DNA from: Pontibacter mangrovi
Lineage (GTDB): Bacteria > Bacteroidota > Bacteroidia > Cytophagales > Hymenobacteraceae
Assembly: GCF_006385705.1 (NCBI RefSeq)
Contig: NZ_VFRQ01000005.1
Span: 186,001-250,000, forward strand
DNA length: 64,000 nucleotides
Direction: 5' to 3'
In this document: positions 1 to 8,872 of the stretch, one piece after another
How the letters are laid out: every line of letters starts with the position of its first letter
Numbering within the stretch: position 1 is the stretch's first letter
The notes under the pieces: model-generated
Database searches by the model: none
Told to the model about the DNA's origin: nothing
Seen by the model: the letters and a program-made list of their open reading frames with translations, nothing else
Translations under genes and position numbers: made by a program

Positions 1-950
1 GCCTTCATTTCCTCCAGCTGGCTCTTTACGTCGGCAATTACATCGCTGGCGTTACTGCCATAGTTCTGCTTTAATACAATCGCTGCCGAAGGGTTACCGT
101 TCAGGTTAGAGTAGATGTCGAAGAACTCACTACCCAGTTCTACCGTGGCAATGTCTTTCAGGCGGATGCTTTCGCCTTCTGCGTTGGCCCGGATAATGAT
201 GTTATCATACTCTACCGGCTTGTTGTAGCGGCCTTTGTAGGTAAGCACGTATTCCAGCGACTGGGCGGCTATACCGGAGCTTTGGCCTATCCTGCCGGGG
301 CGACCGATAATGCTTTGCTCCGCCAGGGCCTCCATCACGTCCTCTACAGAGACTTTGTAGGCCCGCATGCGGTCCGGGTTTAACCAGACACGCATGGCGT
401 ATCTGCGGCTACCGAGTATCTGCGCCCTGGCCACCCCTTTGATCCTTTGAATTTCAGGGATCATTTTAACGGTAGCGTAGTTGAACAGGAATTTCTCATC
501 CATGCTCTCTTTGTCCTTAGAGTAGAGGTTGACATACATCAACATACTTGGCTGAATCGGGGTGATCACAACACCTTCCCGCTGAACCAGTTCTGGCAGG
601 AGCGGCATTACCTGGTCAACCCTTGTCTTCACCCGGACGACCGCATCGTTGGGGTCTGTTCCTGGTTCAAAAATAATCCGCAGGGTAGCTTCACCGGCAC
701 TTGTGGCGTCAGTTGCAATGTAACGCATGCCTTCCACACCGTTAATGGCCTGTTCCAGGGTGATGAGGGTGGACTTTACCAACACATCGGCACTGGCACC
801 CGGGTAAGCAATAAAGATGTTTACCGTGGTGGGAGCAATGTCGGGGAACTGGGAGATGGGCAGCTTTTTGATAGCCAGGCCACCTATAAATAGTATCACG
901 ACCGATATTATAATAGCAAATACGGGTCTGTGTATAAATTTACTAAACAT
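1..950 (-). CDS. RND efflux pump inner-membrane subunit (partial, 3' part off the window)
   Basis: The minus-strand frame opens with ATG at 950 (MFSKFIHRPVFAIIIS) and stays open to the window edge, giving about 316 N-terminal residues of a protein that is usually about 1,000-1,050 long. The start shows the first transmembrane helix followed by the periplasmic porter segment (QFPDIAPTTVNIFIAYPGAS), both hallmarks of the AcrB/MexB hydrophobe-amphiphile branch. It would be the proton-driven drug exporter of a tripartite pump. It lies 25 bp downstream of the adaptor gene in the same direction, so the two form an operon. Substrate cannot be told from the sequence. Confidence 0.93.
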   Translation of the reverse strand, partial: MFSKFIHRPVFAIIISVVILFIGGLAIKKLPISQFPDIAPTTVNIFIAYPGASADVLVKSTLITLEQAINGVEGMRYIATDATSAGEATLRIIFEPGTDPNDAVVRVKTRVDQVMPLLPELVQREGVVITPIQPSMLMYVNLYSKDKESMDEKFLFNYATVKMIPEIQRIKGVARAQILGSRRYAMRVWLNPDRMRAYKVSVEDVMEALAEQSIIGRPGRIGQSSGIAAQSLEYVLTYKGRYNKPVEYDNIIIRANAEGESIRLKDIATVELGSEFFDIYSNLNGNPSAAIVLKQNYGSNASDVIADVKSQLEEMK

Positions 951-975
951 GTCTTATACTTTTGGGGATAGGGAA

Positions 976-2070
976 TTACTCCGCATACAACTCTAACTGA
1001 GACAGCACTTTGTTAGGCTCCACGAATTTGGAGCGTATCTTTTCGTTTTCACGTACTAGTCGCAGGCCCTCCAGAAGGATCTTATCATTCTCAGCCAGCC
1101 CTTTCTGCACGACATAAATGTGCGGCAACTCAGCACCAATGGTCACTTCCCTTGACTTTATCTCATTGTTCTTGTCCACCACATACACATACTTTTTCTC
1201 CAGCACTTCGAAAGTGGCTTTCTGCGGAATGAGTAGGGCGTCTTTGAGAGGCACAGCCATTTGGATGTTTCCGGTTTCACCGTGTCGTAGCAGCCCGTCC
1301 GGGTTAGGGAAAGTAGCCCTGAAAGGAATGTTACCTGTCTCATTGTTAAAGTCGGCCTCGATGGTCTCTACCACGCCCGGGTACTTAAACAGCTGGTTGT
1401 TGGCCATCAACAGGTTAACTTCCGTTTTCTCGTCCTGCTTCTCCTTGGCTTTATAGTCCAGGTATTCCGCCTCCGGCACATTGTAGTAAACCCACATTTT
1501 GCTGTTGTCTGCCAGCTCGCTCAGCAGCTCGCCTTCGTCTACCAGGCTGCCCTGACGCACATGGAAACGGTCGATGATGCCGTCGAACGGTGCCCGGATT
1601 TCGGTGAACTGCAGGTGCACCTTTGCCAGCGCCATCTCTGCTTTCGCCTTGTCCATCTTGGCTTTGGCCATGGCCAACTCGCTTGGGGCCACCACGTTGC
1701 GCTCGGCCAGGGAGGCCGTGTTCTGGTACTCTATTTCGGCAAACTCAACTTCTGCCTGTGCTTTCTTCAGCTCGGCCTCGTATAGGTTCGGCATGATCTG
1801 GAACAGCAGCTGCCCCTTCTTCACATGCTGCCCCTCATCCACATAGATCTTCTGCAGGTAGCCTTTTTCCTGGGCCCTTAGCTCGATATGGTTGATGGAC
1901 TGGATCTGACATACATAGTCGTCGGTTATGGTGGTGTCCATCTTCATTGGGCTGGTAACCGAAAACTGGGTTTGCTCTTCCGCCTCTGCTTCTGTCTCTG
2001 CTTTTGTGGATGTACAGCTTGTGTGGCCTATCAGGGCACACAAACCCATGAGCATGAAAACTCTCTTCAT
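976..2070 (-). CDS. RND efflux periplasmic adaptor (membrane fusion protein)
   Basis: Encodes about 364 residues. It begins MKRVFMLMGLCALIGHTSC, a lipoprotein signal with a Cys as acceptor, then a barrel-sandwich/lipoyl half motif (EKGYLQKIYVDEGQHVKKGQ), an alpha-hairpin rich in Ala/Lys/Glu, the second lipoyl half (RAPFDGIIDRFHVRQGSLV) and beta-barrel domains. This is the usual AcrA/MexA layout: it bridges the inner-membrane pump and an outer-membrane channel. I chose 2070 because the upstream 24 in-frame codons spoil the signal peptide. The pump gene follows 25 bp later; no outer-membrane channel gene is visible and it may lie beyond the left edge. Confidence 0.92.
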   Translation of the reverse strand: MKRVFMLMGLCALIGHTSCTSTKAETEAEAEEQTQFSVTSPMKMDTTITDDYVCQIQSINHIELRAQEKGYLQKIYVDEGQHVKKGQLLFQIMPNLYEAELKKAQAEVEFAEIEYQNTASLAERNVVAPSELAMAKAKMDKAKAEMALAKVHLQFTEIRAPFDGIIDRFHVRQGSLVDEGELLSELADNSKMWVYYNVPEAEYLDYKAKEKQDEKTEVNLLMANNQLFKYPGVVETIEADFNNETGNIPFRATFPNPDGLLRHGETGNIQMAVPLKDALLIPQKATFEVLEKKYVYVVDKNNEIKSREVTIGAELPHIYVVQKGLAENDKILLEGLRLVRENEKIRSKFVEPNKVLSQLELYAE

Positions 2071-2396
2071 GATGATTTTGCTTTTAAACAAAAGATTATA
2101 AAATGTTGATTTGAAATGTTTGTGCACAGTATACCGGAGCACCCGTGCAGCGCAAAGCCACCGGAAGCTAATCGGCTAAAAAATCAGACTGAAATGAAAG
2201 TGTAGCAAACGCTGTGAGACGAGGGTATGCTACAGCACCACACGATAGAACAGGCAAAGGCTATACTTGTGCTGCCTCTGGGTAAAACACAAAAGCAGTG
2301 AAAGGATTTGTAGCAGCCAATCAGACTGCTGATAGCCAATGAGGGCCTGTGAAAATGTGTGGTGGCAAGGCAAGTATGGCTTGCCGGAATAAGGGG

Positions 2397-2831
2397 CTAA
2401 ATTCTAAACTCCTGGAGCAGGAGGTACCTTCTTTGGGAAAAGGAATAGGAAAAGTGCTTACAGAAAAGTAAGCCAGCTTTTATGTGGCGGAAAAAGAAAG
2501 CAAGTATGAAGGTATACAGGACCGCCACAAAGAGCTTATCGCGCTCTAAGAGCTTTTTGAGGGCAAGAGAAGCAAGGCTTTCTTCCTCTATGTCCGTGGC
2601 TTCTACCTTAAAGCCTTTTTCCGGGTTAGTTGATGCATACTTGGGGGTGAGATCCTGCTCGTTCTGCAGCGTGTGCAGGCTAATATCCGCTGTTTCTCTT
2701 AGGCTTGAGCCTGTTGAGGGGTGGGCATACTCTTGCGTTGAGTAAGCGTACAGCTGGCTGTAAACGCTTAACAGGAGAATACTCAGGGTTAGAAACAGAG
2801 TAAAAAGATATTTAGCAGATGTCTTGATCAT
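2397..2831 (-). CDS. Hypothetical membrane/secreted protein
   Basis: A 144-residue frame with an N-terminal hydrophobic segment (residues 7-28, signal or anchor), a polar middle and a second hydrophobic segment near residues 98-115 followed by a basic tail. I do not recognise a family. It sits upstream of the efflux operon in the same direction, with 326 bp between them in which I see no other gene. It may be a small exported protein; function unknown. Confidence 0.5.
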   Translation of the reverse strand: MIKTSAKYLFTLFLTLSILLLSVYSQLYAYSTQEYAHPSTGSSLRETADISLHTLQNEQDLTPKYASTNPEKGFKVEATDIEEESLASLALKKLLERDKLFVAVLYTFILAFFFRHIKAGLLFCKHFSYSFSQRRYLLLQEFRI

Positions 2832-3044
2832 CAGAGGGCAAAGCTACGTCAGGATATGTACACTGTCAATATTATAACACTAAATAAATTTTAATTTTCT
2901 CAAACGCTCATTAGAATATTCCATTTATAGCCAGCCAAAAGGGGGTATACAGCACGCTGCAGAAGGCGATCTTGCAAAATATGATGGGAGCAGGGCAGAA
3001 GGAAGGTGCCTTGGGCTTTTTTAGGGAGGGGAGCTGGCGGGAGA

Positions 3045-3075
3045 ATAAAAATGCCCCGACTGTAAAGCCGGGGCA
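3045..3075 (-). terminator. Rho-independent terminator of the GH109 operon
   Basis: Read on the minus strand, GCCCCG at 3069-3074 pairs with CGGGGC at 3053-3058 and is followed by a T-rich tract. It sits just 29 bp after the GH109 stop codon, so it probably ends the run of genes that starts upstream at the nucleotidyltransferase. Confidence 0.8.
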
Positions 3076-3103
3076 GAAACTAAACGATAGCATTTTTATA
3101 CTT

Positions 3104-4546
3104 TTAAGACTGCACGATCACGTTGGTGGTGCCGCCGCCAGCTAGTGTTAGGTCTACAGGGGCGTTGCTTTTCCAGGAGCCGGCCGTAAAGTCTGGCACA
3201 TCGATGGAGTTGGAGCGGTTGGCTACCGACCACTCGCTCAGCAGGCCCACCGACGTCCAGGTGGCGGCGTCGTACACGTCCTGGTCCAGCGGAAGGCCGT
3301 TGCGCAGGCAGTCGATCAGGCGCCAGTCCATCATAAAGTCCATGCCGCCGTGGCCGCCTATTTTCTTGGCCATCTCCCCGATTTTTTTCACGATCTCCGG
3401 CGTATACTTCTCTTCTAAAGCTGTCATTTCTTCTTTAGAGAGCCAGCTGTGGCTCGTGGCGATCTTCTGCTCCGGCCACTTGCGCGCCACGCCCTTGGTG
3501 CCGCTCACCAAATGGATTCTGGAGTAGGGGCGCGGCGAGGTAACATCGTGCTGAATCATGATGGTGCGGCCCTTTTTGGTGCGGATTGTGGTGGTGTTCA
3601 TGTTGCCGCGGTAGGTATCCTGCACAAACTCTTTGTAGAAGTTGTCTTTCGCGGCCCTTGCCTGCGCCTCCTCATACATCATAAAGTCGTCGCTCGACAC
3701 GGAGGTGAGGTAGTCCATGGAGTCGCCGCGGTTGATGTTCATGATCTGGCAAATCGGGCCGAGGCCGTGGGTAGGGTAGAGGTTGCCGTTGCGGGCCTTG
3801 TTCTCGCGCAGGCGCCACATGTTCTGGTAGCCTTCTTTGTCAAAGTTGAGGTCGAGCAGTTGGTGGATGTAGGCTCCTTCGCCATGTATGATCTCCCCGA
3901 AGAATCCCTGGCGGGCCATGTTCAGCGTTAGCACCTCAAAGAAGTCGTAGCAGCAGTTCTCCAGCATCATGCAGTGCTTTTTGGTGCGCTCGGATGTCTC
4001 TACCAACTGCCAGCACTCTTCCATGCTTACGGCAGCCGGCACCTCCGTGGCGGCGTGTTTGCCGTGCTCCATGGCATAAACTGCTATGGGCGTGTGCAAT
4101 TGCCAGGGCGTGGTGATGTAGATCAGGTCCAGGTCCTCGCGGTCGCACATCTGTTTCCAGGAGTCCTCTTTGCCAGCATAGATGGTAGGGTTATGGGCTG
4201 TACCGGTTCTTTCCTGCAGCTGCTTTTTCACTTTCTCGGCGCGGTCTGGCATCAGGTCGCAAAGCGCTTTTATCTCCACCCCCTCAATGTTGCTCATGCG
4301 GTAAACCGCCCCGGGGCCTCGCATGCCCAGGCCCACAAAGCCGATGCGCACCTTGTCCAGCTTGGGAGCGCGGTAGCCACTCATGTTGAAGCGCTGGGTA
4401 TACTTGCGCTTGGCCTGCTGCTCAATCTGAGCCAGGTTGGATTGCTTTACTTCTTCTGTGGCACAGCCTGTTAGCAAGCTGCTGCCAGCCAAGCTGATGC
4501 CTGCCAGCCCGGATAGTTTCAGGAAATCTCTGCGGTTACTGCTCAT
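3104..4546 (-). CDS. GH109-type Gfo/Idh/MocA glycosidase (alpha-N-acetylgalactosaminidase-like)
   Basis: A 480-residue protein with a twin-arginine export signal (NRRDFLKLSG, Arg5-Arg6), a lipobox-like GC at the signal end, and a Rossmann NAD-binding start (KVRIGFVGLGMRGPGAV). The central blocks ATEVPAAVSMEECW, MLENCCYDFFEVL and NLYPTHGLGPICQ are those I associate with GH109, a family that hydrolyses alpha-GalNAc with an NAD-dependent redox mechanism. Expected site is the periplasm or outer membrane. It is the last gene of a minus-strand run with a CBM9-like gene, a sugar kinase and a nucleotidyltransferase, which suits release then activation of an N-acetylhexosamine. A general sugar oxidoreductase role is the alternative. 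Confidence 0.82.
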   Translation of the reverse strand: MSSNRRDFLKLSGLAGISLAGSSLLTGCATEEVKQSNLAQIEQQAKRKYTQRFNMSGYRAPKLDKVRIGFVGLGMRGPGAVYRMSNIEGVEIKALCDLMPDRAEKVKKQLQERTGTAHNPTIYAGKEDSWKQMCDREDLDLIYITTPWQLHTPIAVYAMEHGKHAATEVPAAVSMEECWQLVETSERTKKHCMMLENCCYDFFEVLTLNMARQGFFGEIIHGEGAYIHQLLDLNFDKEGYQNMWRLRENKARNGNLYPTHGLGPICQIMNINRGDSMDYLTSVSSDDFMMYEEAQARAAKDNFYKEFVQDTYRGNMNTTTIRTKKGRTIMIQHDVTSPRPYSRIHLVSGTKGVARKWPEQKIATSHSWLSKEEMTALEEKYTPEIVKKIGEMAKKIGGHGGMDFMMDWRLIDCLRNGLPLDQDVYDAATWTSVGLLSEWSVANRSNSIDVPDFTAGSWKSNAPVDLTLAGGGTTNVIVQS

Positions 4547-4611
4547 GGTCTATAAGGTTTAGTGTAGCTATTTTATCCTTGGTTTATACTTTGTGGCGCT
4601 TCGGCGGCAGG

Positions 4612-5256
4612 CTAGGCAAACGCCACCTGCCCAAAGCACTCCGGCCTGTGAAAATCCGGGGCCGGGGCCTGAACCGGGCTCCAGGTAAGGAAGTGGGGCT
4701 CTGGCAGGTCGTCGCCGCACTTGTAGAGGTTTGCCCTGCCGTGCAGCCCGCTCAGGTGCTCCAGCCTATGCTCTGTAAAAACGGCCAGGGGCACCACCTG
4801 CGTCAGCTGCCAGTGCCTGCTGTTTTTGCCTTTCCGGTTTATTTTCAGGCTGGCGCTATGCTTTATCTGTGCCAGTGCCTCCGGCGCTATGAACTTTCTG
4901 CCCTCCCTGCCGGTGCCATAGGCAAGCAGGCTGGTGCCGAGGCAGTTGGTTTCCAGGTTATAGTAGGCTTTGTCGTTGCCAAAAGAAAGAAACAGCTCCA
5001 CGCAACTGTCCTTGTAAACAGGGTCGTTCAGGTTGCGGTACCGCGCCAGCACGGCGTTCTCGTGCACGCTATATTTCAAAAACAGGCAGCTGCCGTTGTG
5101 GGCAAGTATAAACTCCACCTCAGGCCTGTCTGTATCCCCGGACCACGGGCTTATACCTATCTGCTGCCTGGGGAGCGTGTTCAGGCGCTCCTCCACCAGC
5201 CACATGGGGGCGTCCTCGTGCAGGTCGGGGAGGTGCGGAACGGTCAGGTGTTTCAT
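4612..5256 (-). CDS. Carbohydrate-binding family 9-like protein
   Basis: A 214-residue protein with no obvious signal peptide. The pattern 'LFLKYSVHENAVLARYRNLNDPVYKDSC..ELFLSF' and the later 'YYNLETNCLGTSLLAYG' resemble the CBM9-like domain found alone in many Bacteroidota proteins. CBM9 domains bind sugar ends or are part of larger xylanases; alone their role is unclear. Its start lies 5 bp after the stop of the kinase gene, so it is co-transcribed with the sugar-activation genes. Confidence 0.7.
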   Translation of the reverse strand: MKHLTVPHLPDLHEDAPMWLVEERLNTLPRQQIGISPWSGDTDRPEVEFILAHNGSCLFLKYSVHENAVLARYRNLNDPVYKDSCVELFLSFGNDKAYYNLETNCLGTSLLAYGTGREGRKFIAPEALAQIKHSASLKINRKGKNSRHWQLTQVVPLAVFTEHRLEHLSGLHGRANLYKCGDDLPEPHFLTWSPVQAPAPDFHRPECFGQVAFA

Positions 5257-5261
5257 CTCTT

Positions 5262-6404
5262 CTACTTCTCAGTCGCTTCGGTTGCCCGCTTGCAGGCGGC
5301 GGCAGTTTGCTGTATCGTTTCTTGCAGTAGGCTCTTATGGCTTTCCAGCACCTCCACCAGCCTGAACTGCGCCCGGGCGCGCTGCAGGTTATGCTCCGGG
5401 AAATGAATTTTATAGTAGTTGTCGCCGTCGATGTAGTCGGTCAGGAAGCGCAGGCCCATGATAAAGGGAAGCAGGGGGACGCCCAGGGCCAGCGAGTCAA
5501 CTTCCTCGTCGGTAAGGATGGCGCTTGTCTCCTTCAGGAAGCCCTCGGTAAAAGCGTTGAAGAGCTCCAGGTTTATACTTATCCGGTCCAGGTCTTTTTC
5601 ATCCTCGGCGGCCTTGTTCACGGTGGTGCGGATGGCGTCGCCAAAATCGTAGGCCACGTAGCCGGGCATCACGGTGTCCAGGTCTATCACGCACTGCGCC
5701 TTGTCATACTTGTCCAGCAGCACGTTGTTAAACTTGGTGTCGTTGTGCGTAACGCGTAGCGGGAGTTTTCCTTCGCGGCCCATCCTCCGGATCGTACTCA
5801 TCTCCTCGGCCCGCTGCTGCACAAAGGCTATTTCTTCCGGCACCTCGCGCACCCTGCCGGCCACGTCGCGCTCCATGGCCTCCTGGAAAAGCCGCAGCCT
5901 GTTCTCTACATTATGAAAGTCAGGAATGGATTCGTGCAGCTGGCTGATGTCGAGGTCGGAGAGCAGCGCCAGAAACTTGCCAAAGGCCCTACCGCCTTCA
6001 TAGGCTTGCTGCGGGGTTTCAACAATGTCGTAGCTGCGGGTGCCTTCCAGCAGAAAGTATACCCGCCAGTAGTTGCCGTCAGCATCGCGGTAATAGCTCT
6101 GGTTGTCGTGGGTGGGCACCAGCGTCAGCACCTCTTTGTCGGGTTGCGCACCGGGTACATTGGCGAGCTTATCGCGCAGGTGCTGCGTTACCCGCTCTAT
6201 GTTCTCCATCAGCAGCGGCACGTTCTTAAACACGTGGTGGTTAATGCGCTGCAGCAGGTAATTGGGGCAGCCTGCCGTGCCATTCTGCACAAAGTAGGTG
6301 TCGTGGATGTGGCCCGAACCGTAGGGGTGCACATCGGCTATACTTCCTTTAAGTATAAAATGGGAGAGGGCTTCCTGTGTTTGTGGCTCCTTGTTATCTT
6401 TCAT
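5262..6404 (-). CDS. Aminoglycoside-phosphotransferase-fold sugar kinase (N-acetylhexosamine 1-kinase-like)
   Basis: A 380-residue protein of the APH/choline-kinase fold. The catalytic loop HNDTKFNN (His220, Asn221, Asp222) and the metal-binding DLDT (Asp241, Asp243) are intact, and the N-terminal GSGHIHDTYFV matches the nucleotide loop of NahK-like kinases. NahK phosphorylates N-acetylhexosamines at C1. The start codon overlaps the last 11 bp of the nucleotidyltransferase gene, so translation is coupled, and a kinase followed by a nucleotidyltransferase is what an anomeric-kinase salvage pathway needs. Exact substrate (GlcNAc, GalNAc or other) is inference. Confidence 0.78.
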   Translation of the reverse strand: MKDNKEPQTQEALSHFILKGSIADVHPYGSGHIHDTYFVQNGTAGCPNYLLQRINHHVFKNVPLLMENIERVTQHLRDKLANVPGAQPDKEVLTLVPTHDNQSYYRDADGNYWRVYFLLEGTRSYDIVETPQQAYEGGRAFGKFLALLSDLDISQLHESIPDFHNVENRLRLFQEAMERDVAGRVREVPEEIAFVQQRAEEMSTIRRMGREGKLPLRVTHNDTKFNNVLLDKYDKAQCVIDLDTVMPGYVAYDFGDAIRTTVNKAAEDEKDLDRISINLELFNAFTEGFLKETSAILTDEEVDSLALGVPLLPFIMGLRFLTDYIDGDNYYKIHFPEHNLQRARAQFRLVEVLESHKSLLQETIQQTAAACKRATEATEK

Positions 6405-7335
6405 CTTGTACCGCGTGCGTTTTCTCCCATAGGTTTTGGGGGTATATGTTAGCTTCCGTAAGCGCTTTTATCTGCTGTATGGCGCTCTGTTTGTCTTCTG
6501 GGTAGGTTACCCCGAACCACTTTTCTGGCGTAGGGATAACTTTTACCTGCGCCGCTCCTGTTGCCAGCATCTCGTTTACCACGGCGGGCAGGTAAAACTC
6601 CGTTTTCAGCTCTTGTCCTTTCTCCTCCAGGAACTCCTTCAGGTACTGCTCAAAGTATGGAAAAACAGAAGGCTTGAAAGCCATCAGGTTCATCGACACC
6701 AGCTCGTCGCCTTGCAGCTCGCTGTAGGCCGCGCCCTCGTCCTGCACCAGAATGCGGCCGTCTTCGGCGCGGGCTATTTTGGTAAGCTCGGTAAGCGAAG
6801 TGAGGGTGTTGCCGGGGCCTACGGTGCAGATGCCGCGCGACACGCTGCCGTGCTCTGAAAGCGTGTTGGCAAGCTTAAAGCCGACCAGGCCATGCTCTGT
6901 TTCGTCTATGCTGCTGTTAAGGAAGTCGACTGCCAGCTTAAAGGACTCATACCCATAGAAGTCGTCGGCGTTGATGACGGCAAAGGGCTCCTGTATGTTA
7001 GCAGAAGCAGCCCATACTGCGTGTCCCGTTCCCCAGGGCTTGGTGCGCCCGGCGGGCACTTGAAAGCCTGGCGGCAGCATGTCCAGCTCCTGCGCCACGT
7101 AGGCGGTGTGCAACTGCGGCGGCAGCCTGTCGTGCATAGTTGCCTTAAACGCCTCCTCTATCGATTTGCGGATCACGAAAACAACCTTCCCGAAACCGGT
7201 CCGCATAGCATCATAAATGGAGTAATCCATGATCGTTTCGCCGTTAGGGCCGAAGGAGTCCAGCTGCTTTAGGCTGCCGTACCGCGTGGCCATACCTGCT
7301 GCCAGGATAAGTAACGTTGGGCTTTTATGCATCAA
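6394..7335 (-). CDS. Sugar-1-phosphate nucleotidyltransferase
   Basis: A 313-residue protein with the nucleotidyltransferase signature LILAAGMATRYGSLKQL (residues about 9-25), the acceptor-site block GTGHAVWAA and the metal-binding NADDFYG. It should convert a sugar 1-phosphate and NTP to an NDP-sugar, here probably the product of the downstream kinase. It opens the minus-strand run of four genes; 283 bp separate it from the LacI gene, a stretch in which I see no gene and which probably carries the promoter. ATG 7335 and the next codon ATG 7332 are both possible starts. Confidence 0.85.
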   Translation of the reverse strand: MMHKSPTLLILAAGMATRYGSLKQLDSFGPNGETIMDYSIYDAMRTGFGKVVFVIRKSIEEAFKATMHDRLPPQLHTAYVAQELDMLPPGFQVPAGRTKPWGTGHAVWAASANIQEPFAVINADDFYGYESFKLAVDFLNSSIDETEHGLVGFKLANTLSEHGSVSRGICTVGPGNTLTSLTELTKIARAEDGRILVQDEGAAYSELQGDELVSMNLMAFKPSVFPYFEQYLKEFLEEKGQELKTEFYLPAVVNEMLATGAAQVKVIPTPEKWFGVTYPEDKQSAIQQIKALTEANIYPQNLWEKTHAVQDER

Positions 7336-7618
7336 ATAAGGAGTTATACTTTATGCTCTAACAGAAGCCAGGCCTGTTAGAGGTAATTGGTTACGCTGAA
7401 GAAGCCCCCACGGCAGTAGTTTGTACTTCTACGCCCTGACGAGTGAGCTTTTTTAGCCGCCGACAAAGCGGAACGACATCTAAATGTAAAGAGCCTATTT
7501 CTACAAAACAAGTAAAAAGTGCATAATGTATACGAACACGCAAATGGTTATTCCCTTTTCGCTATAAATAAAGCGGTGTGTGGGCCCACGCCTTTTGCCG
7601 CTGCATAGCCCGCCGAGC

Positions 7619-8659
7619 TTATACTTGCGACTGTAGTTTAGGGCTCTCTACCAGCTGAGATTCTACGGTAACTTTATAAAAAGCCTGCTGCCGGTGGAGC
7701 GGGTTCTCCTTGCTGCACAGCAGGTCCAGCAGGATTTCTGTGGCCTTCTGCCCCTGCTGGTAAGGAAACTGCTCTACCGAGGCAAGCGGGGCATGGTCCA
7801 TGTACTGCATCATGGGCAGGTTTGCGTAGCTGACGAACTCCAGGTCCTGGTTAATTTGGAGACCCAGCTCTGTGGCGTGCTGTTTGGCGTACAGCCACAC
7901 GTAGTCGTTGAACGTGACAATGGCCGTTACCTTTCGCTTGTTCTCCAGCAGCTTGTTAAAGGCCTGTATGGTTCCTTCCTTCGTCAAATCGCTTCCCTCG
8001 ATAAGCGAGGGGTCAAACTTCAGCCTGTTTTTGAGCATGGCGTTGATGTACCCTTCGCGCCTCTCGGTGCTGGCGTAGAGCGTCTCTGGCCCGTTGATCA
8101 TGCCGATCACCCGGTGCCCCTTCTTCAGGAGGTAGGTAACGGCCTCGGTTGTTCCTGTGATCATGTTGCAGGACACGGAGTGAATGCCATCTATGGGCGG
8201 GATCCGGTCGAAGAACACCACCGGGATGTTATACTTGCTCAGGGCGCTGAAGTGCTTGTACGAGGCGGTGGTTTTGGCAACAGAAACCAGCAGGCCGTCT
8301 ACCCGGTGGCTTTTCATTTTCTCCACCAGTTGCTCCTCTTTCTGCGCATCGTCATGCGACTGCGCAAAAAGCACCGTGTAGTTTCTTTTATAGGCGGTAT
8401 CCTCAATGGCGCTGACTGCCGAGGAGAAGAAAGCCTCTGACAGTTCCGGAAGTATAACGCCGATCGTATAGGTTCTGCCTTGCTGGAAGTGCACAGCTGT
8501 CTGGTTGCGCTCATAGTGAAGCTCCTTGGCCAGCTGTTTCACCTTCAGGCTGGTTTCCTCGCCAATGCTCGGGTGGTTGTGCAGCGCCCTCGACACCGTG
8601 GAGGTGGACACATTGAGCATTCTGGCTATTTCCTTGATCGTTACAGGCTTACCTGACAT
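7619..8659 (-). CDS. LacI-family transcriptional regulator
   Basis: A 346-residue protein. Residues 5-30 form the LacI helix-turn-helix and hinge start (TIKEIARMLNVSTSTVSRAL), followed by a periplasmic-binding-protein-like sugar-sensing domain (TYTIGVILPELSEAFFSSA..., GVLLVS-like and DRIPP elements). Full length for the family. It sits between the sugar-activation operon and the sulfatase-maturation/SusCD genes and probably controls one or both in response to a sugar of the degraded glycan. Confidence 0.92.
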   Translation of the reverse strand: MSGKPVTIKEIARMLNVSTSTVSRALHNHPSIGEETSLKVKQLAKELHYERNQTAVHFQQGRTYTIGVILPELSEAFFSSAVSAIEDTAYKRNYTVLFAQSHDDAQKEEQLVEKMKSHRVDGLLVSVAKTTASYKHFSALSKYNIPVVFFDRIPPIDGIHSVSCNMITGTTEAVTYLLKKGHRVIGMINGPETLYASTERREGYINAMLKNRLKFDPSLIEGSDLTKEGTIQAFNKLLENKRKVTAIVTFNDYVWLYAKQHATELGLQINQDLEFVSYANLPMMQYMDHAPLASVEQFPYQQGQKATEILLDLLCSKENPLHRQQAFYKVTVESQLVESPKLQSQV

Positions 8660-8724
8660 CTGTAGAAGTATAAAAGTGTGCCGGCTTCGGTGCCGGAGTA
8701 TAATTTAAGTAGCTCAACTTGCGA

Positions 8725-8800
8725 TTAACCTACCCCTCCTCGGAGGGGTTAGGGGTGGGTTCTCACTTGCGCTGCATTTGCAAATCGCAACTTAGGTTAA
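8725..8800. repeat. Nested inverted repeat (extragenic palindrome)
   Basis: Outer arms TTAACCTA (8725-8732) and TAGGTTAA (8793-8800) are perfect inverted copies. Inside lies a tight hairpin, ACCCCTCC (8732-8739) against GGAGGGGT (8742-8749). It fills the intergenic space between LacI and the formylglycine-generating enzyme. The nested shape resembles REP-like extragenic elements; a terminator role is less likely because there is no T tract. Confidence 0.55.
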
Positions 8801-8872
8801 GTATAAGGAAAAAGCTGCATTATAAGCATGTGGTCGTGCACATATTTGCAGCCTTGGTATATAGCTGTATGG

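Noticed and set aside
4579..5406. 275-codon plus-strand open frame
   Set aside because: Opposite the CBM9-like and kinase genes, with low-complexity composition and no recognisable domain.
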